Notes under the pieces: generated by a model
The model's database searches: none
The model's input: the letters and a program-made list of their open reading frames with translations, nothing else
Told to the model about the DNA's origin: nothing
From: Tunturiibacter empetritectus
Lineage (GTDB): Bacteria; Acidobacteriota; Terriglobia; Terriglobales; Acidobacteriaceae
Direction of reading: 5' to 3'
NCBI RefSeq assembly: GCF_014201375.1
Contig: NZ_JACHDZ010000003.1
Location: 558,001-622,000 of the forward strand
Length of the DNA: 64,000 nt
Shown: piece by piece, positions 33,063 to 42,477 of the stretch
How the letters are laid out: each line of letters opens with the position of its first letter
Numbering within the stretch: position 1 is the stretch's first letter
Position numbers and translations under genes: made by a program

Positions 33063-34271
33063 ATGGCTTCCTCCACCTTCCCAACTCCGTACGCTGATAG
33101 TCACTCCAGAACGCAGGTATCCACGAAGACCGCGAGCGTTCCCTGGTACATCTGGTGCGGCGCGCTCGCTGTCACCTCCTCCTCGATCGGCGGAGCCTGG
33201 GACGTCTCCTGGCATCGCTCCATCGGTCGCGACAGTTTCTGGACTCCAGCGCACATGGCCATCTACGCCTGCGGAGTTCTAGCTGCGATCATCTGCGGCT
33301 ACCTCATGCTGATCAACACTTTCGGACGCTCTTCAAGAGAGAGAGCGGCATCGGTCAATGTCCTCGGCTTCCGCGCCCCGCTCGGGGCCTTCATCGCAGC
33401 CTGGGGCGGCATTGCGATGATCACCTCGGCCCCCTTCGACAACTGGTGGCACGCCGCCTATGGTCTGGACGTCAAAATCGTAAGTCCACCCCACACGCTG
33501 TTGATTTTCGGCATTCGCGGCGTCGGAGTCGGCATACTTTTTCTCATCCTCGCCGCAATGAATCGCTGCGCAGTCGAAGGACAGCAGGCCAACGAACAAA
33601 CCTTCAAGACCCTGCAGCGCCTCCTCCTCTACGTTGGCGGTCTCTTCATAGCCGGTCAGATGTTCTTTCTGATCGAGTACACCTGGGACGTCCAGCTACA
33701 CTCGGCCTCTGCTTACATCGCAATGGCCATCGGCCTTCCGGTCGTCTTCGCCATGCTCTCGCAGGCGTCTCGTTACAAGTGGGCCGCCACCTCCGCCGCG
33801 ATGGTCTACATGATCTTCGCGATCGCAGAGATTCTCATTCTTCCTCTCTTCCCCGCGCAGCCGAAGCTTGGCCCCGTCTTCTATCCCGTCACCCACATGG
33901 TCCCGGCGAAGTTCCCCGTCCTCATCTTCGCTCCCGCGCTTGCACTCGATCTGCTCTGGCAGCGAACCCGCAGTTGGAAGCCCTGGATGGTCGCTCTCGT
34001 CTCCGGCTTTTTGTTCGTCTCCGTGCTGGTCATCGTGGAGTGGCCGTTTGCCACCTTCCTGCTCTCCAAGGCATCCGAGAATCGCTTCTTCGGCACTATC
34101 TACTTCGACTACAACTCCCGTCCCGACGGCCTCGATCGCCTGCGTCTCTTCCTGCATCCCGATCACGGCTCCGTTCTGTTTGGTGGACTGCTACGCGCCG
34201 CAATCTATGGTTCCATCGGAACCTGGATCGGCCTCAGCTTCGGACGCTGGATGCGGAGCGTGCAACGGTGA
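33063..34271 (+). CDS. Hypothetical polytopic membrane protein, partner of the next gene
   Basis: A 402-residue protein with about nine or ten membrane segments. His and Trp residues recur at the ends of helices (GAWDVSWHRSIGRD, FWTPAHMAIY, PFDNWWHAAYG, VSPPHTLLIFG), a pattern seen in metal- or haem-handling membrane proteins, but no family is recognised. The gene overlaps the next by four bases (GTGA), so the two are translationally coupled. The following protein is exported and His/Met-rich; together they look like a copper or similar metal-linked system, which is inference only. Confidence 0.75.
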   Translation: MASSTFPTPYADSHSRTQVSTKTASVPWYIWCGALAVTSSSIGGAWDVSWHRSIGRDSFWTPAHMAIYACGVLAAIICGYLMLINTFGRSSRERAASVNVLGFRAPLGAFIAAWGGIAMITSAPFDNWWHAAYGLDVKIVSPPHTLLIFGIRGVGVGILFLILAAMNRCAVEGQQANEQTFKTLQRLLLYVGGLFIAGQMFFLIEYTWDVQLHSASAYIAMAIGLPVVFAMLSQASRYKWAATSAAMVYMIFAIAEILILPLFPAQPKLGPVFYPVTHMVPAKFPVLIFAPALALDLLWQRTRSWKPWMVALVSGFLFVSVLVIVEWPFATFLLSKASENRFFGTIYFDYNSRPDGLDRLRLFLHPDHGSVLFGGLLRAAIYGSIGTWIGLSFGRWMRSVQR

Positions 34272-35764
34272 AGCGTTTGTCCAATCCGATTCGCGTCCAT
34301 CTGCTCCTCTTGCTCTGTGCCTTCGCCGCTCCCCTTCGCGCCCACGCTCACGTAGGGAGTAAGGATGTCTATGAACAGGTCGATGCAGGCCCTTACAAAC
34401 TCTTTGTCACGATCCGCACCCCAATCGTGATTCCCGGAGTAGCTTCCGTCGAAGCACGTTCGAGCGGTGCGACAGTCAAAAGCATTCGCATTACTCCTCT
34501 TCCAATCACCGGCGAAGCGTCGAAGCATCCTCCCACGTCCGACCCTATGACCAACTCCACCGCCGATCCGGCATTCTTTACCGGCAGCATCTGGATGATG
34601 GCCTCCGGCTCCTGGCAAGTCCGCTTCGAGGTTGTAGGAGACGCCGGAGATCAAATCGTCTCGGTTCCAGTACCCGCCGTCGCCCTCTCGACGTTGAAGA
34701 TGCAACATGGCCTCGGAATCACTCTCGGAATCCTTGGCCTCTTCCTGATTGTCAGCATGGCCGGTATCGTCGCCGCGGCTGTCCGGGATGCTCGCCTGGA
34801 ACCCGGCGCCATTCCATCTCCAAATCGCAGACGTCGAGCCATTCTTGCAACTGCAGGCAGCCTCGTGGTCATGGCTCTCTTGATATGGGGCGGCGCGGCC
34901 TGGTGGAACGTCGAGGCGGCCAGTTACGCGCTGGATGTCTATCACCCCATGGCGCTGACACCGGCACTCTCAGGCAATACCCTCGATCTCAACTTGCAGT
35001 CTTACGATGGAGGCAAGGAGCGTAGCTTCCGATCCAACAAAGACTTTCTTCCCGACCACGGACACCTGATGCATCTCTACGCGATTCGAGAGCCGGAGAT
35101 GGATGCTGTCTTCCACCTGCATCCCGTACTCGCCTCCGCAGGAGACTTTCGTATCGCGCTGCCTGCCATGCCCGCCGGCACCTACAAGCTCTACGGCGAC
35201 ATCGTTCACGCGAACGGCTTCCCCGAAACACTCGTCTCCACCATCACCGTTCCAGCCGATATGCCGGGCGGACCGCTCGGCCCCGACGACGCAAAGGGAT
35301 CTCCGCAGCCGCTCAGCCAGGGTCAACTCGGCAACTCCTACAAACTACCTGATGGATACATGATAGTGTGGGATCGCCCCTCAACCATCAGCGCAAACAC
35401 CGCATACGCCTTCCGCTTTCATCTGCTTGACGCCAACGGAAAGCCTGCAACTGACGTTGAGCCTTACATGGGCATGGCGGGTCACGCAGCCTTCGTCAAG
35501 ACCGACGGCGCCGTCTTTGCGCACACTCATCCAGAGGGTTCCGCTGCGATGGCTGCGCTCATGCTCGCCAACGGAAGCAACGAGTGGAGCGCAAGCGACA
35601 ACCACACAGTGATGAACATGGACATGGGTTCAGACAGCGCGCCAATCTCCAGCACCGTCCAGTTTCCCTACGGGTTTCCCTCCCCTGGCCGTTATCGAAT
35701 CTTCATCCAAATGAAACACAGCGCGACCATTGAGACCGGAGCCTTCGACGTCACCGTTCCATAG
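34268..35764 (+). CDS. Exported His/Met-rich protein with internal membrane helices
   Basis: A 498-residue protein beginning at GTG 34268, which overlaps the previous stop; a much longer open frame upstream is a shadow of that gene. A signal peptide (LLLLLCAFAAPLRAHA) is followed by a beta-rich domain (residues 25-135), two membrane helices (GITLGILGLFLIVSMAGIV and ILATAGSLVVMALLIWGGAAW) and a C-terminal exported domain. This domain has histidine and methionine clusters: FLPDHGHLMHLYAI, VFHLHPVLA, MGMAGHAAF, FAHTHPEGSAAM and VMNMDMGSD. Such clusters suggest copper or other soft-metal binding; the FixH/CopC-like label is tentative. Confidence 0.75.
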   Translation: MKRLSNPIRVHLLLLLCAFAAPLRAHAHVGSKDVYEQVDAGPYKLFVTIRTPIVIPGVASVEARSSGATVKSIRITPLPITGEASKHPPTSDPMTNSTADPAFFTGSIWMMASGSWQVRFEVVGDAGDQIVSVPVPAVALSTLKMQHGLGITLGILGLFLIVSMAGIVAAAVRDARLEPGAIPSPNRRRRAILATAGSLVVMALLIWGGAAWWNVEAASYALDVYHPMALTPALSGNTLDLNLQSYDGGKERSFRSNKDFLPDHGHLMHLYAIREPEMDAVFHLHPVLASAGDFRIALPAMPAGTYKLYGDIVHANGFPETLVSTITVPADMPGGPLGPDDAKGSPQPLSQGQLGNSYKLPDGYMIVWDRPSTISANTAYAFRFHLLDANGKPATDVEPYMGMAGHAAFVKTDGAVFAHTHPEGSAAMAALMLANGSNEWSASDNHTVMNMDMGSDSAPISSTVQFPYGFPSPGRYRIFIQMKHSATIETGAFDVTVP

Positions 35765-35793
35765 GCGCTCTCATCTGCGTACAGCCGCAAACG

Positions 35794-38700
35794 TCAGAAG
35801 TTGAGCTTCAACTGGAACTCCGTGCTCCGAGGCCCACCGATGTCTGATGTGCCTGAACCACGCTGCACGCGATTCTGATCGTGATCGCTAAAACTATTGG
35901 GACCATTCAGCAGGCCGCTCGAACTGCCAGTGGTGGTATTTGCCAAAGTACCGTTTTGATAGTCTTTGAAGTTCGAGAAATTAGCAACGTTGTAGAACGC
36001 GATGCCGGGGACCAGGGACAGACCCTCCCGTATGCGAGAGAGACGGATAGGATAGGAGAAGTTGACATCGAGGGCACGGTAGAACGCGTTCTCGGGCCCA
36101 TGAGCCTCCGGCACTGGGACGATAGGCTGCTGTGTCGCTTGGAGAGCAACCAACTGCTGCTGACTGAATAGCCCGGCTGCGACGAGAGCCTTGCCGGCTG
36201 GTGTCAACTGACCGGCCTGCGTCGCGTTGTATTGGTTAATCAAATTATTCAGGTTCGTGCCCTTGTACTGATGCATGAAGTATCCGGGATTCGTTCCGGG
36301 TACAAGATCACCGATCGTGCCGTCACCGGTTACGTCGGACTGGAAGATACCAGCCGTTGAACCGCCGCCGGTTCCTCCATTATCAAGATTTAGATCGGTG
36401 GCCGCCGCAGAGTAAAAGTGACCGATGATACCGACCTGTGGTCCATACTTCAGTGTTGCCGATCCGCCGAACGAGATCGCATGCGTGTGATCCAATCCAT
36501 TCCGGCCAATATATTGGGTAGGATTGTCCCAGTCGTACGAAGGCGAAGCGAAGAACTGGTCCCCTACGCCTGTGTTGCCGTTGTTGATGGCGGGGTTTGC
36601 CGTCGAGACGATACGGGAAAACGAGTAGGAGATCTGCAGATTGGAGGACATAATTCCAGGAGCCGGATGGGCCTTCTGCTCGCGGAAGACCGCCTGCAGC
36701 GCATCATAGCCAGATCGCCCGACCGGTAGCAGGAAAAGCCCCTCTCCCAGCAAAGGATTGGCACCGGGAAACGCCGCCCCCGTATCGGGAGTGAGTCCAC
36801 GGTAGGATGCTGGATTGGTGTTGTTAAAGGTTCTCCCCGAATCGACCCCATTCGCCGCGAAGTCCAGGATCGAAGCTCCAGCCGCTATGGAACACGTTAT
36901 TGCCGCGCTCGTGGATCCACCAGCGCATCCGAAGCCGCTGGTGGTTGTTGCTATGGCATTTCGGGCCGCGGCGGTGTTGAGATAGCGAGCAGCTCCAAGA
37001 TGATTCACGTCAATCTGTTGAACGATCTTAAGGGTTGAGTTATGAACGTAATCGACTGAGAGGATGCCACCCTTAAAGATCTCCCGCTGAATGCCGCCGT
37101 TCCACTGTTCGGAGTACGGCGTTCGGTAAGGAGCCCCATAGATGGCAGTAGCCGTCAACGTATTTCCGACAAATTGACCATTGCTGGCGGGCCCAACGGA
37201 TGCGGTTACCTTCTGGAAGAGATTCGAAAGGTTGAGGAAGTGCTGACCTGCCTGACTGATTGGTTCTGTGCAAAGCGTAGCGATGGAAACGCCGCCATCG
37301 CTCGTAACTACTGTTCCATCCGGAAGCGTTAGCGAGTTGGTTCCCCCGCAAATCGTGTGGTTTGCGTCGTTGAAGAGACCCATTTTGAGAAGCGGGCCAC
37401 GGGCGTTGAGAGTATTGTTGAAAACGTCACTTTCGTAGAAGATGCCGAATGCTGCACGAAGCACTGTCTTGTGATCGCCGGGGCTGAAAGTGAAGCCAAG
37501 CTGAGGACCGAAGTTTGCATACGGCTGGTGAACCTTCTTACCAAGCCCAGGCTGAAACTGATCGAACAGAGGGGCGCTTCCTGAGCACGGTGACAGCAGC
37601 CCTGGGGCGACGTCCGAGCACGGAGGGGTTGCCAAGTCCTGGTTGGCCCGGCCGGTATCGACGCTCCAGCGAAGACCCGCTGTGAGCGTGAAGCTGGGAC
37701 GGATCTTCCAGTTATCCGAGATGTAGGCTCCCTGGCGCCAATCGGTGAGTCCGCCACCCGGAAGGTTGAAACCGGGGTTCTCTGTTGAAAAGCCCTCTCC
37801 GTTTCCGAATCGGACCTGGGAAGGGAAGTACCCATTCACGGGGTCGGAGGGGCAGGTGCCGGGAGTTCCGTTCCCGCAATTTGCGACCAGATTGCCAGCC
37901 AACAGACTCACACGAGGAGAATCCTGAAAGAAACTGGCAAATCCTCCACCAAGAATACGATTCAGGCTATATCCGTACCGGATCAGATGGGAGCCCTTGG
38001 TCCAGGATCCGTCGTAGCGTATTTGTTTATCCGACTGGTAGGTATTCTGAGGAGCATCAACGTTCGGACCGGAGTATAGTCCTAACGACGCAAGACGGAA
38101 GTTTAGGTTCTGTCCGTTCGCCCCTTGAAATCCGTTATATACGCTGGTGTTTCCCGCAGTGCCGTCGACCAGAAGATTGTGAAACTTCTCATAGCTGCCG
38201 CGGAAAGAGTGAGTGAAGTGTCCCGTCGTGAAGTCCGCGCCACCCGCAAAACCGGGCGTATTGTCGCGGTTGTTGTAGATCTCATAGCCCGCGCCAAAGT
38301 TTGAGCTGGACTTGTTGACATCATAGTTCGCACGAACAAAGTAGTGCACACTCAAGGGTCCGTTGTAGTCCAGGCGAACTGTCGAATACGTCTCACGATA
38401 AGGAGAAGGAATGGTAGGGTGCGCCTGCTGAATCGCCAGGAAGATTGGGGCCATGGTGATCGAAACGGGAGACTCCTGCTTGATGCGCTCCGCATTTCCG
38501 AAGAAGAACAGCTTGTCCTTAATGATCGGTCCGCCGACGCTTCCTCCGTACTGATTACGCTGGAAAGGAGTATCAATCCCTCCGGCAGTGTTCGCAAACA
38601 GCGCGCGGTGATCCTGGAAGTTGTAGAAGGCTTGCCCGTGAATCGAGTTGGTTCCGGAGTTGGTCGATACCAGCACCTGGCCGGTAGAAGTCACGTCACC

Positions 38701-39387
38701 CGAGACATCCTGTGTCGAGCGATTCAACTGAAAATCGCCAATGGCACCTTGGGAGACATTGAAAATGGTGGTTCCCACATTCTCGTCAGTAATGTCCTGA
38801 CCATCAAGCAGAATGCGGGTCGTGCGACCAGAAACACCGCTGGTTGAGATAGCCGAGTAACCCGCCTTTGTGGGGTCAAAGGATTCGCCACTCTGCAGAA
38901 TGACGCCCGGTTCAATCTGAGCCAGATCAAGGAAGTTGCGACCATTGACAGGAAGAGTATCGATCTGCGCACGTGTAATAACATCGCTTACACCCGCTTG
39001 CTCGGTGTTCACCTGCAGCGCTCCGGCGTTTACTTCAACAGTCTCCGTGGAGGCGCCTATGGTCAGTTTGAAACTTCCCGTAGTTGCGGTACCGGTGCGA
39101 ACGACCGTTTTGACATTAAGCTTTTCAAACCCAGACGCCGATACAGTCACCGTATAGGGACCGGGATTCAGAGGTCCAATGCTATAAAAGCCGCCCGAGT
39201 CTGTGGTCAACCTCTTCGACGAGTTGGTATCACTCCCGACGACCACGACTGTAGCATTAGGCACGATCGCTCCGGTGCTATCTGTAATTGTCCCTTGGAT
39301 TGATCCACCGTTAACCGAGATCGCCTGCCCCGCTCCCATCACTGTGATGGCGAGAAATAGTACTAGCAACCCACATAGTGTCTTCAT
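35794..39387 (-). CDS. Oar-like TonB-dependent receptor with carboxypeptidase-regulatory domain
   Basis: A 1197-residue outer-membrane protein. After a signal peptide (LCGLLVLFLAITVMGAGQA) comes a carboxypeptidase regulatory-like beta-sandwich (about 30-110, with GTITDSTGAIVPNATVVV and GFYSIGPLNPGPYTVTV). A plug-type region (TLPVNGRNFLDLAQIEPGV, the plug start common in acidobacterial Oar-type receptors) and a long beta-barrel region follow, ending ELQLKLNF with a terminal Phe as needed for outer-membrane insertion. These receptors are extremely numerous in Acidobacteria and are thought to import glycans or other large substrates. The ATG at 39387 has a CAGGAGAC site upstream. It is convergent with the exported metal-type gene, 29 bases apart. 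Confidence 0.93.
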   Translation of the reverse strand: MKTLCGLLVLFLAITVMGAGQAISVNGGSIQGTITDSTGAIVPNATVVVVGSDTNSSKRLTTDSGGFYSIGPLNPGPYTVTVSASGFEKLNVKTVVRTGTATTGSFKLTIGASTETVEVNAGALQVNTEQAGVSDVITRAQIDTLPVNGRNFLDLAQIEPGVILQSGESFDPTKAGYSAISTSGVSGRTTRILLDGQDITDENVGTTIFNVSQGAIGDFQLNRSTQDVSGDVTSTGQVLVSTNSGTNSIHGQAFYNFQDHRALFANTAGGIDTPFQRNQYGGSVGGPIIKDKLFFFGNAERIKQESPVSITMAPIFLAIQQAHPTIPSPYRETYSTVRLDYNGPLSVHYFVRANYDVNKSSSNFGAGYEIYNNRDNTPGFAGGADFTTGHFTHSFRGSYEKFHNLLVDGTAGNTSVYNGFQGANGQNLNFRLASLGLYSGPNVDAPQNTYQSDKQIRYDGSWTKGSHLIRYGYSLNRILGGGFASFFQDSPRVSLLAGNLVANCGNGTPGTCPSDPVNGYFPSQVRFGNGEGFSTENPGFNLPGGGLTDWRQGAYISDNWKIRPSFTLTAGLRWSVDTGRANQDLATPPCSDVAPGLLSPCSGSAPLFDQFQPGLGKKVHQPYANFGPQLGFTFSPGDHKTVLRAAFGIFYESDVFNNTLNARGPLLKMGLFNDANHTICGGTNSLTLPDGTVVTSDGGVSIATLCTEPISQAGQHFLNLSNLFQKVTASVGPASNGQFVGNTLTATAIYGAPYRTPYSEQWNGGIQREIFKGGILSVDYVHNSTLKIVQQIDVNHLGAARYLNTAAARNAIATTTSGFGCAGGSTSAAITCSIAAGASILDFAANGVDSGRTFNNTNPASYRGLTPDTGAAFPGANPLLGEGLFLLPVGRSGYDALQAVFREQKAHPAPGIMSSNLQISYSFSRIVSTANPAINNGNTGVGDQFFASPSYDWDNPTQYIGRNGLDHTHAISFGGSATLKYGPQVGIIGHFYSAAATDLNLDNGGTGGGSTAGIFQSDVTGDGTIGDLVPGTNPGYFMHQYKGTNLNNLINQYNATQAGQLTPAGKALVAAGLFSQQQLVALQATQQPIVPVPEAHGPENAFYRALDVNFSYPIRLSRIREGLSLVPGIAFYNVANFSNFKDYQNGTLANTTTGSSSGLLNGPNSFSDHDQNRVQRGSGTSDIGGPRSTEFQLKLNF

Positions 39388-40183
39388 GATTCGTCTCCTG
39401 TGCCTCGCAAGATAATCAAAAGCGATGCCGCGATGCATGACCGCGGATCGACAAACTGAATTCAGGCCGACCTTTCGCAAACCGAACTGCGATCTACGCG
39501 GTCGTTTTTAGATAGGCATGTGTTCCATCACGTCCATTACTGAAGGAATGTTGTTGACCGGCCGAATCTGGCCTGCACTACAAGCACTCTTCGCTATATG
39601 CACGAAAGATCTCTAATCCGAGATGGAACGGATCGTAATCACGCCTGGGTTCTATTTACGCTACGTTCAACGCTGTTAGGGTGGGATTTGTTCCAGACGT
39701 ACTGCCACACGTGGTGGAATCTTTCGAAGAACTGCGGACCATACGATCTTCCTTCTAGGTACGGAAGATTTGACGAGACAGGTTCGCATCGATAGTGGGG
39801 AAACCCAAATTCGCAACACCCTGTAAGCCAATAAACTACTTCGAAATAATCGAATCGATACTTGGTACGACTGACTTTAGGGGAACGCGATGGGATCTGC
39901 TATGGCCGCTTCTAAAAAGTTTTCCATAGCCACTCCTCTTTTTCGCAACTGATAATCCGCGAAGCTCGCGAGTGCGATAAATCGCTCGTGCTCTACATTT
40001 TTTGGAATTACCCTGACTCTTAACTTGTTGATAGAGAGCACCCGACTCTCAGCCGTTCAAAGGCACGCGCCAAACTATTTCAAAGAATCCCTGTCGTCGG
40101 ACGAGTGCGACGATATGAAGAATCTATATGAATAATTTTCCTGCCCAAATGCTGCCAAAAATGAAGCGCAAGTGCTTTGTTTC
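39388..40183. other. Gene-free stretch between the receptor and the tRNA fragment
   Basis: No gene is supported. It must hold the receptor promoter. A small inverted repeat (ATCTTCC with GGAAGAT, near 39748-39770) is the only structure I see. Base composition falls toward AT from about 39.6 kb. Confidence 0.4.
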
Positions 40184-40268
40184 TGGTGCCCGGAGGGGGA
40201 CTTGAACCCCCACGACCTGATAAGGGTCTGCGGATTTTAAGTCCGCTGTGTCTGCCGATTTCACCATT
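40184..40268 (-). pseudogene. tRNA-Leu(UAA) lacking its 5' acceptor strand
   Basis: Read on the minus strand, the D arm (TGGTGAAATCGGCAGACA), the anticodon stem-loop GCGGACTTAAAATCCGC with anticodon TAA, the long variable arm of class II tRNAs, the T arm GGGGGTTCAAGTCCCCC and the 3' acceptor strand TCCGGGC with A and encoded CCA are all intact. The 5' strand should read GCCCGGA, but the seven bases present (40274 to 40268) are CATAATA, so the acceptor stem cannot pair. The break falls exactly at the 5' end, the side facing the accessory region. This is what remains of a tRNA 3' part after integration at the gene. Confidence 0.85.
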
Positions 40269-40733
40269 ATTATGTGTGGTTTATGGTAACGGAGCAATTA
40301 AATGTGTAAGTCTATGTGTAAAGTTCACTCCAAGTAAATTTGTGGGTAGCGGATTTCGATTGGCGAAGTTCTCGAATATACGCTTTGAGAATCGAGCAGT
40401 TCTCCGTCAGACTACGGCGACTCAGGCCCCGTATCGCGGGCTTCCTGATCAGCAATCGCGTACATCGGATCGGTTCTAGGAGTTCCGGCTGCAGCGGTGG
40501 GTGGAGTATCAGCGGCTTCGGTATAGAAGGCGCGACAAGCGTGAATGCTATATCCACGCTTTTTGGCCCGCGACCGCAATCACGTTGGGTATTCAAAATG
40601 CACCTTTTTTCCCCTGATTGGACATAGGAATGTCGACGGCGCTCGATGTTTGTGCATTTTGTGCGGCTTACACCGCACCTTGAATTGCCCCAACACTTGC
40701 CGGAGTTGACGAGTCGCCCGAGAAGTCTCAGTG
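40269..40733. other. Gene-free stretch at the start of the accessory region
   Basis: I see no supported gene. The sequence directly after the tRNA fragment has TGTGTAAG and TGTGTAAAG repeats. If the fragment is an attachment site, this is the first part of the integrated element. No integrase gene is found here. Confidence 0.4.
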
Positions 40734-40802
40734 CTGTATCTGGACCGCACGGTTGAGATTGTTTGACGTGGCACAGTTCTGGATGGTGCGGTCCAGATAC
40801 AG
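40734..40802. repeat. Long perfect hairpin, left side of the IS91-like remnant
   Basis: CTGTATCTGGACCGCAC (40734-40750) and its exact complement (40786-40802) form a 17-bp stem around a 35-base loop. The loop contains CACAGTTCTG. The arms resemble those at 42406-42477 in 12 of 17 positions. Confidence 0.85.
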
Positions 40803-41061
40803 CGACTTGAAGGAAGCCGCTTTGTCCGGGGCCGCTGGTCTATGGGAGTTGGATAGGCTTGAGCTGTTTGTGGCAGCGATGAGGCCGGACGTTTTGGTGT
40901 TCTGAGAGCTCTTGACCTGGGAGTTGATGGCGACGGATGAGCGTCGGCCCGTGACCAGACTGGTCTGTTGCCCTTGAAGAGCGGCCTTGAGGATCGGTAG
41001 GGGCGTAGGACAGGCAGGGATGGTGAGGCACCAAGTCCGTTCGAGGCTGAGGTTGGAGGTT

Positions 41062-41840
41062 CATGCGGCTTTCCTGTCTGGGAGCGGTGGAGGACGAACC
41101 AGCAGTTGAGCCGAGGAGAGCCGTTCGGTCACGTACATCGTTCCGCCGCAGTGTGGACACTTCGGAAGAACGGTTGACCGGGTGGCTTGTTGAGCAGCGT
41201 GCGCTGGCAGGTCTGGTGAACTCTCAAGGAGGTTGAAGCAGAGTGGCAGCAGCCTGGCTCGTTGCCGATTGGCGAGGAAGCCGAAGTTGCGGATGCGGAC
41301 GAAGCCCGGTGGGAGCAGATGGAGCAGGAAGCGGCGGAGGAACTCGTCGACCGGCAGGCTGATGACTCGCTTCCTGTTGCCGTGCGCGGAGTCACGCCAG
41401 CGGAAGCTGACCTGACCATCGGAGAGTGATCAGCCTGCTGTTGGCGATGCCGACGCGATGTGTGTATGCGCCGAGGTAGCGCAGGGTGTGCTCGGGTCCA
41501 CCGAAGGGACGCTTGGAGTAGACGACCCAGTCATGACGGAACAGGACTCTAAGCCAGGCGGCGAAGCAGCGTGGCTCAGCGAGCGATGCGAGAGGTCCGT
41601 GGAACTCAAGCTTGCGATCAAGGAACGCGGTCTTGAGACCGGCGATGAACTTGCCGCGGAAGACGCGTCCGAGCACCTTGACTGGAAAGAAGAAAGATCG
41701 TCGTGAGGAGATCCAACCGGAGTGATCCGGGGCCAGACCTCCAGCGGCGATGACACAGTGGACATGAGGATGATGTTGCAGCCTCTGGTCCCAGGTATGA
41801 AGCACGCTGAAGAAGCCGATCTCCGCGCCCAGGTGGCGCG
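41062..41840 (-). pseudogene. IS91-family transposase, 5'-deleted and frameshifted
   Basis: Minus-strand remnants match IS91-type transposases. FFSVLHTWDQRLQHHPHVHCVI carries the HPHVHC motif of the HUH nuclease domain, followed by FFPVKVLGRVFRGKF and HTLRYLGAYTHRVGIANSRL. The frame then shifts by one base near 41419 and continues as DGQVSFRWRDSAHGNRKRVI, LPPGFVRIRNFGFLANR and CPHCGGTM, ending in TGA at 41062-41064. The N-terminal zinc-ribbon part is missing: the sequence joins out of frame to a tyrosine recombinase gene at about 41838. Transposition by this copy is impossible. Confidence 0.85.
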
Positions 41841-42176
41841 GATCAGCCTTGCGACTTCCTGCTGACTGAGGATCTGCGGCAGCCGCAGCACCTTCTTCGG
41901 ATAGGGCGTCTCGGCTGCACTCCAGCCTCGCTTCAACACCTGGATGTAAAGAAAGCGCAACGCTGCCAGCCGTTGCGTAACGGTGTTGGGGGCCAGCTTC
42001 CAGGTGCGAAACATCGCTGCCTGATACTGCCGAATGTGATCCGGGCCAAGCTTGTCGGGCGAACAACGGAAGTGCTGAGCGAAGTGCTCGACGGTGCGGA
42101 TATAAGCGTGAATGGTTCCTGGGGCGTAGTTGCGACGCTCCAACTCTTCCAGCATGATCTGACGTAGATGGGTCAC
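41838..42176 (-). pseudogene. IS91-associated tyrosine recombinase, N-terminal part only
   Basis: Starting at GTG 42176 with a GGAGGA site about ten bases upstream, the frame encodes a phage-integrase N-terminal (SAM-like) domain: MLEELERRNYAPGTIHAYIR, TVEHFAQHF and NTVTQRLAALRFLYIQVLKR, then LPQILSQQEVARLI. The catalytic domain with the Arg-His-Arg-Tyr residues is absent; translation passes into an out-of-frame part of the transposase. IS91-like elements often carry such a recombinase next to the transposase, so the two remnants belong to one element with an internal deletion. Confidence 0.8.
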
Positions 42177-42405
42177 AGAGAATCCTCCTTCTCTGCGACA
42201 AACGCTAGATCATCCACTCAACTGCCTGCCCAGCGGACGCTACGCGTGCGATACTCCGGACATCATGGGCTGCCGAAGCGTCCTGAATCGACTTTCGCCT
42301 CTTTTTGCTAACTCGCTATCCTTCAGCCTGTTGCAGGCGAAAATCGATTCAATTCCCATAGCCTGACCGCATCCGCCGCAAACGCAAGCGGCTCCCTTCA
42401 AACGG

Positions 42406-42477
42406 CTCTATCTTAACTGCCCGACCAGCTGATCCTGGCGACTACACGGTTCTGCGTTTTGGGCAGTCAAGATAGAG
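42406..42477. repeat. Long hairpin, right side of the IS91-like remnant
   Basis: CTCTATCTTAACTGCCC (42406-42422) pairs with GGGCAGTCAAGATAGAG (42461-42477) over 17 bp with one G-T type mismatch around a 38-base loop. The loop contains CACGGTTCTG, matching CACAGTTCTG in the left hairpin. Confidence 0.82.

Larger units (their letters stand above)
40734..42477 (-). mobile_element. Decayed IS91-like element between two related hairpins
   Basis: The span holds the truncated recombinase and the frameshifted IS91-type transposase, bracketed by two hairpins of similar size and related sequence (40734-40802 and 42406-42477). Whether the hairpins are the true ends of the element is unknown, since IS91 elements lack classical inverted ends; boundaries are therefore approximate. 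Confidence 0.55.

Noticed and set aside
33155..34267. Long open frame that would extend the His/Met-rich protein upstream to 869 residues
   Set aside because: It runs in another frame of the polytopic membrane gene, is rich in Arg/Ser/His without hydrophobic or domain structure, and the real start (GTG 34268 with a signal peptide) explains the protein.
40734..40802. Interpreting the hairpin as a terminator or an integron attC site
   Set aside because: There is no T tract, the stem is perfect over 17 bp, and the RYYYAAC/GTTRRRY core sites of attC are not at the ends.
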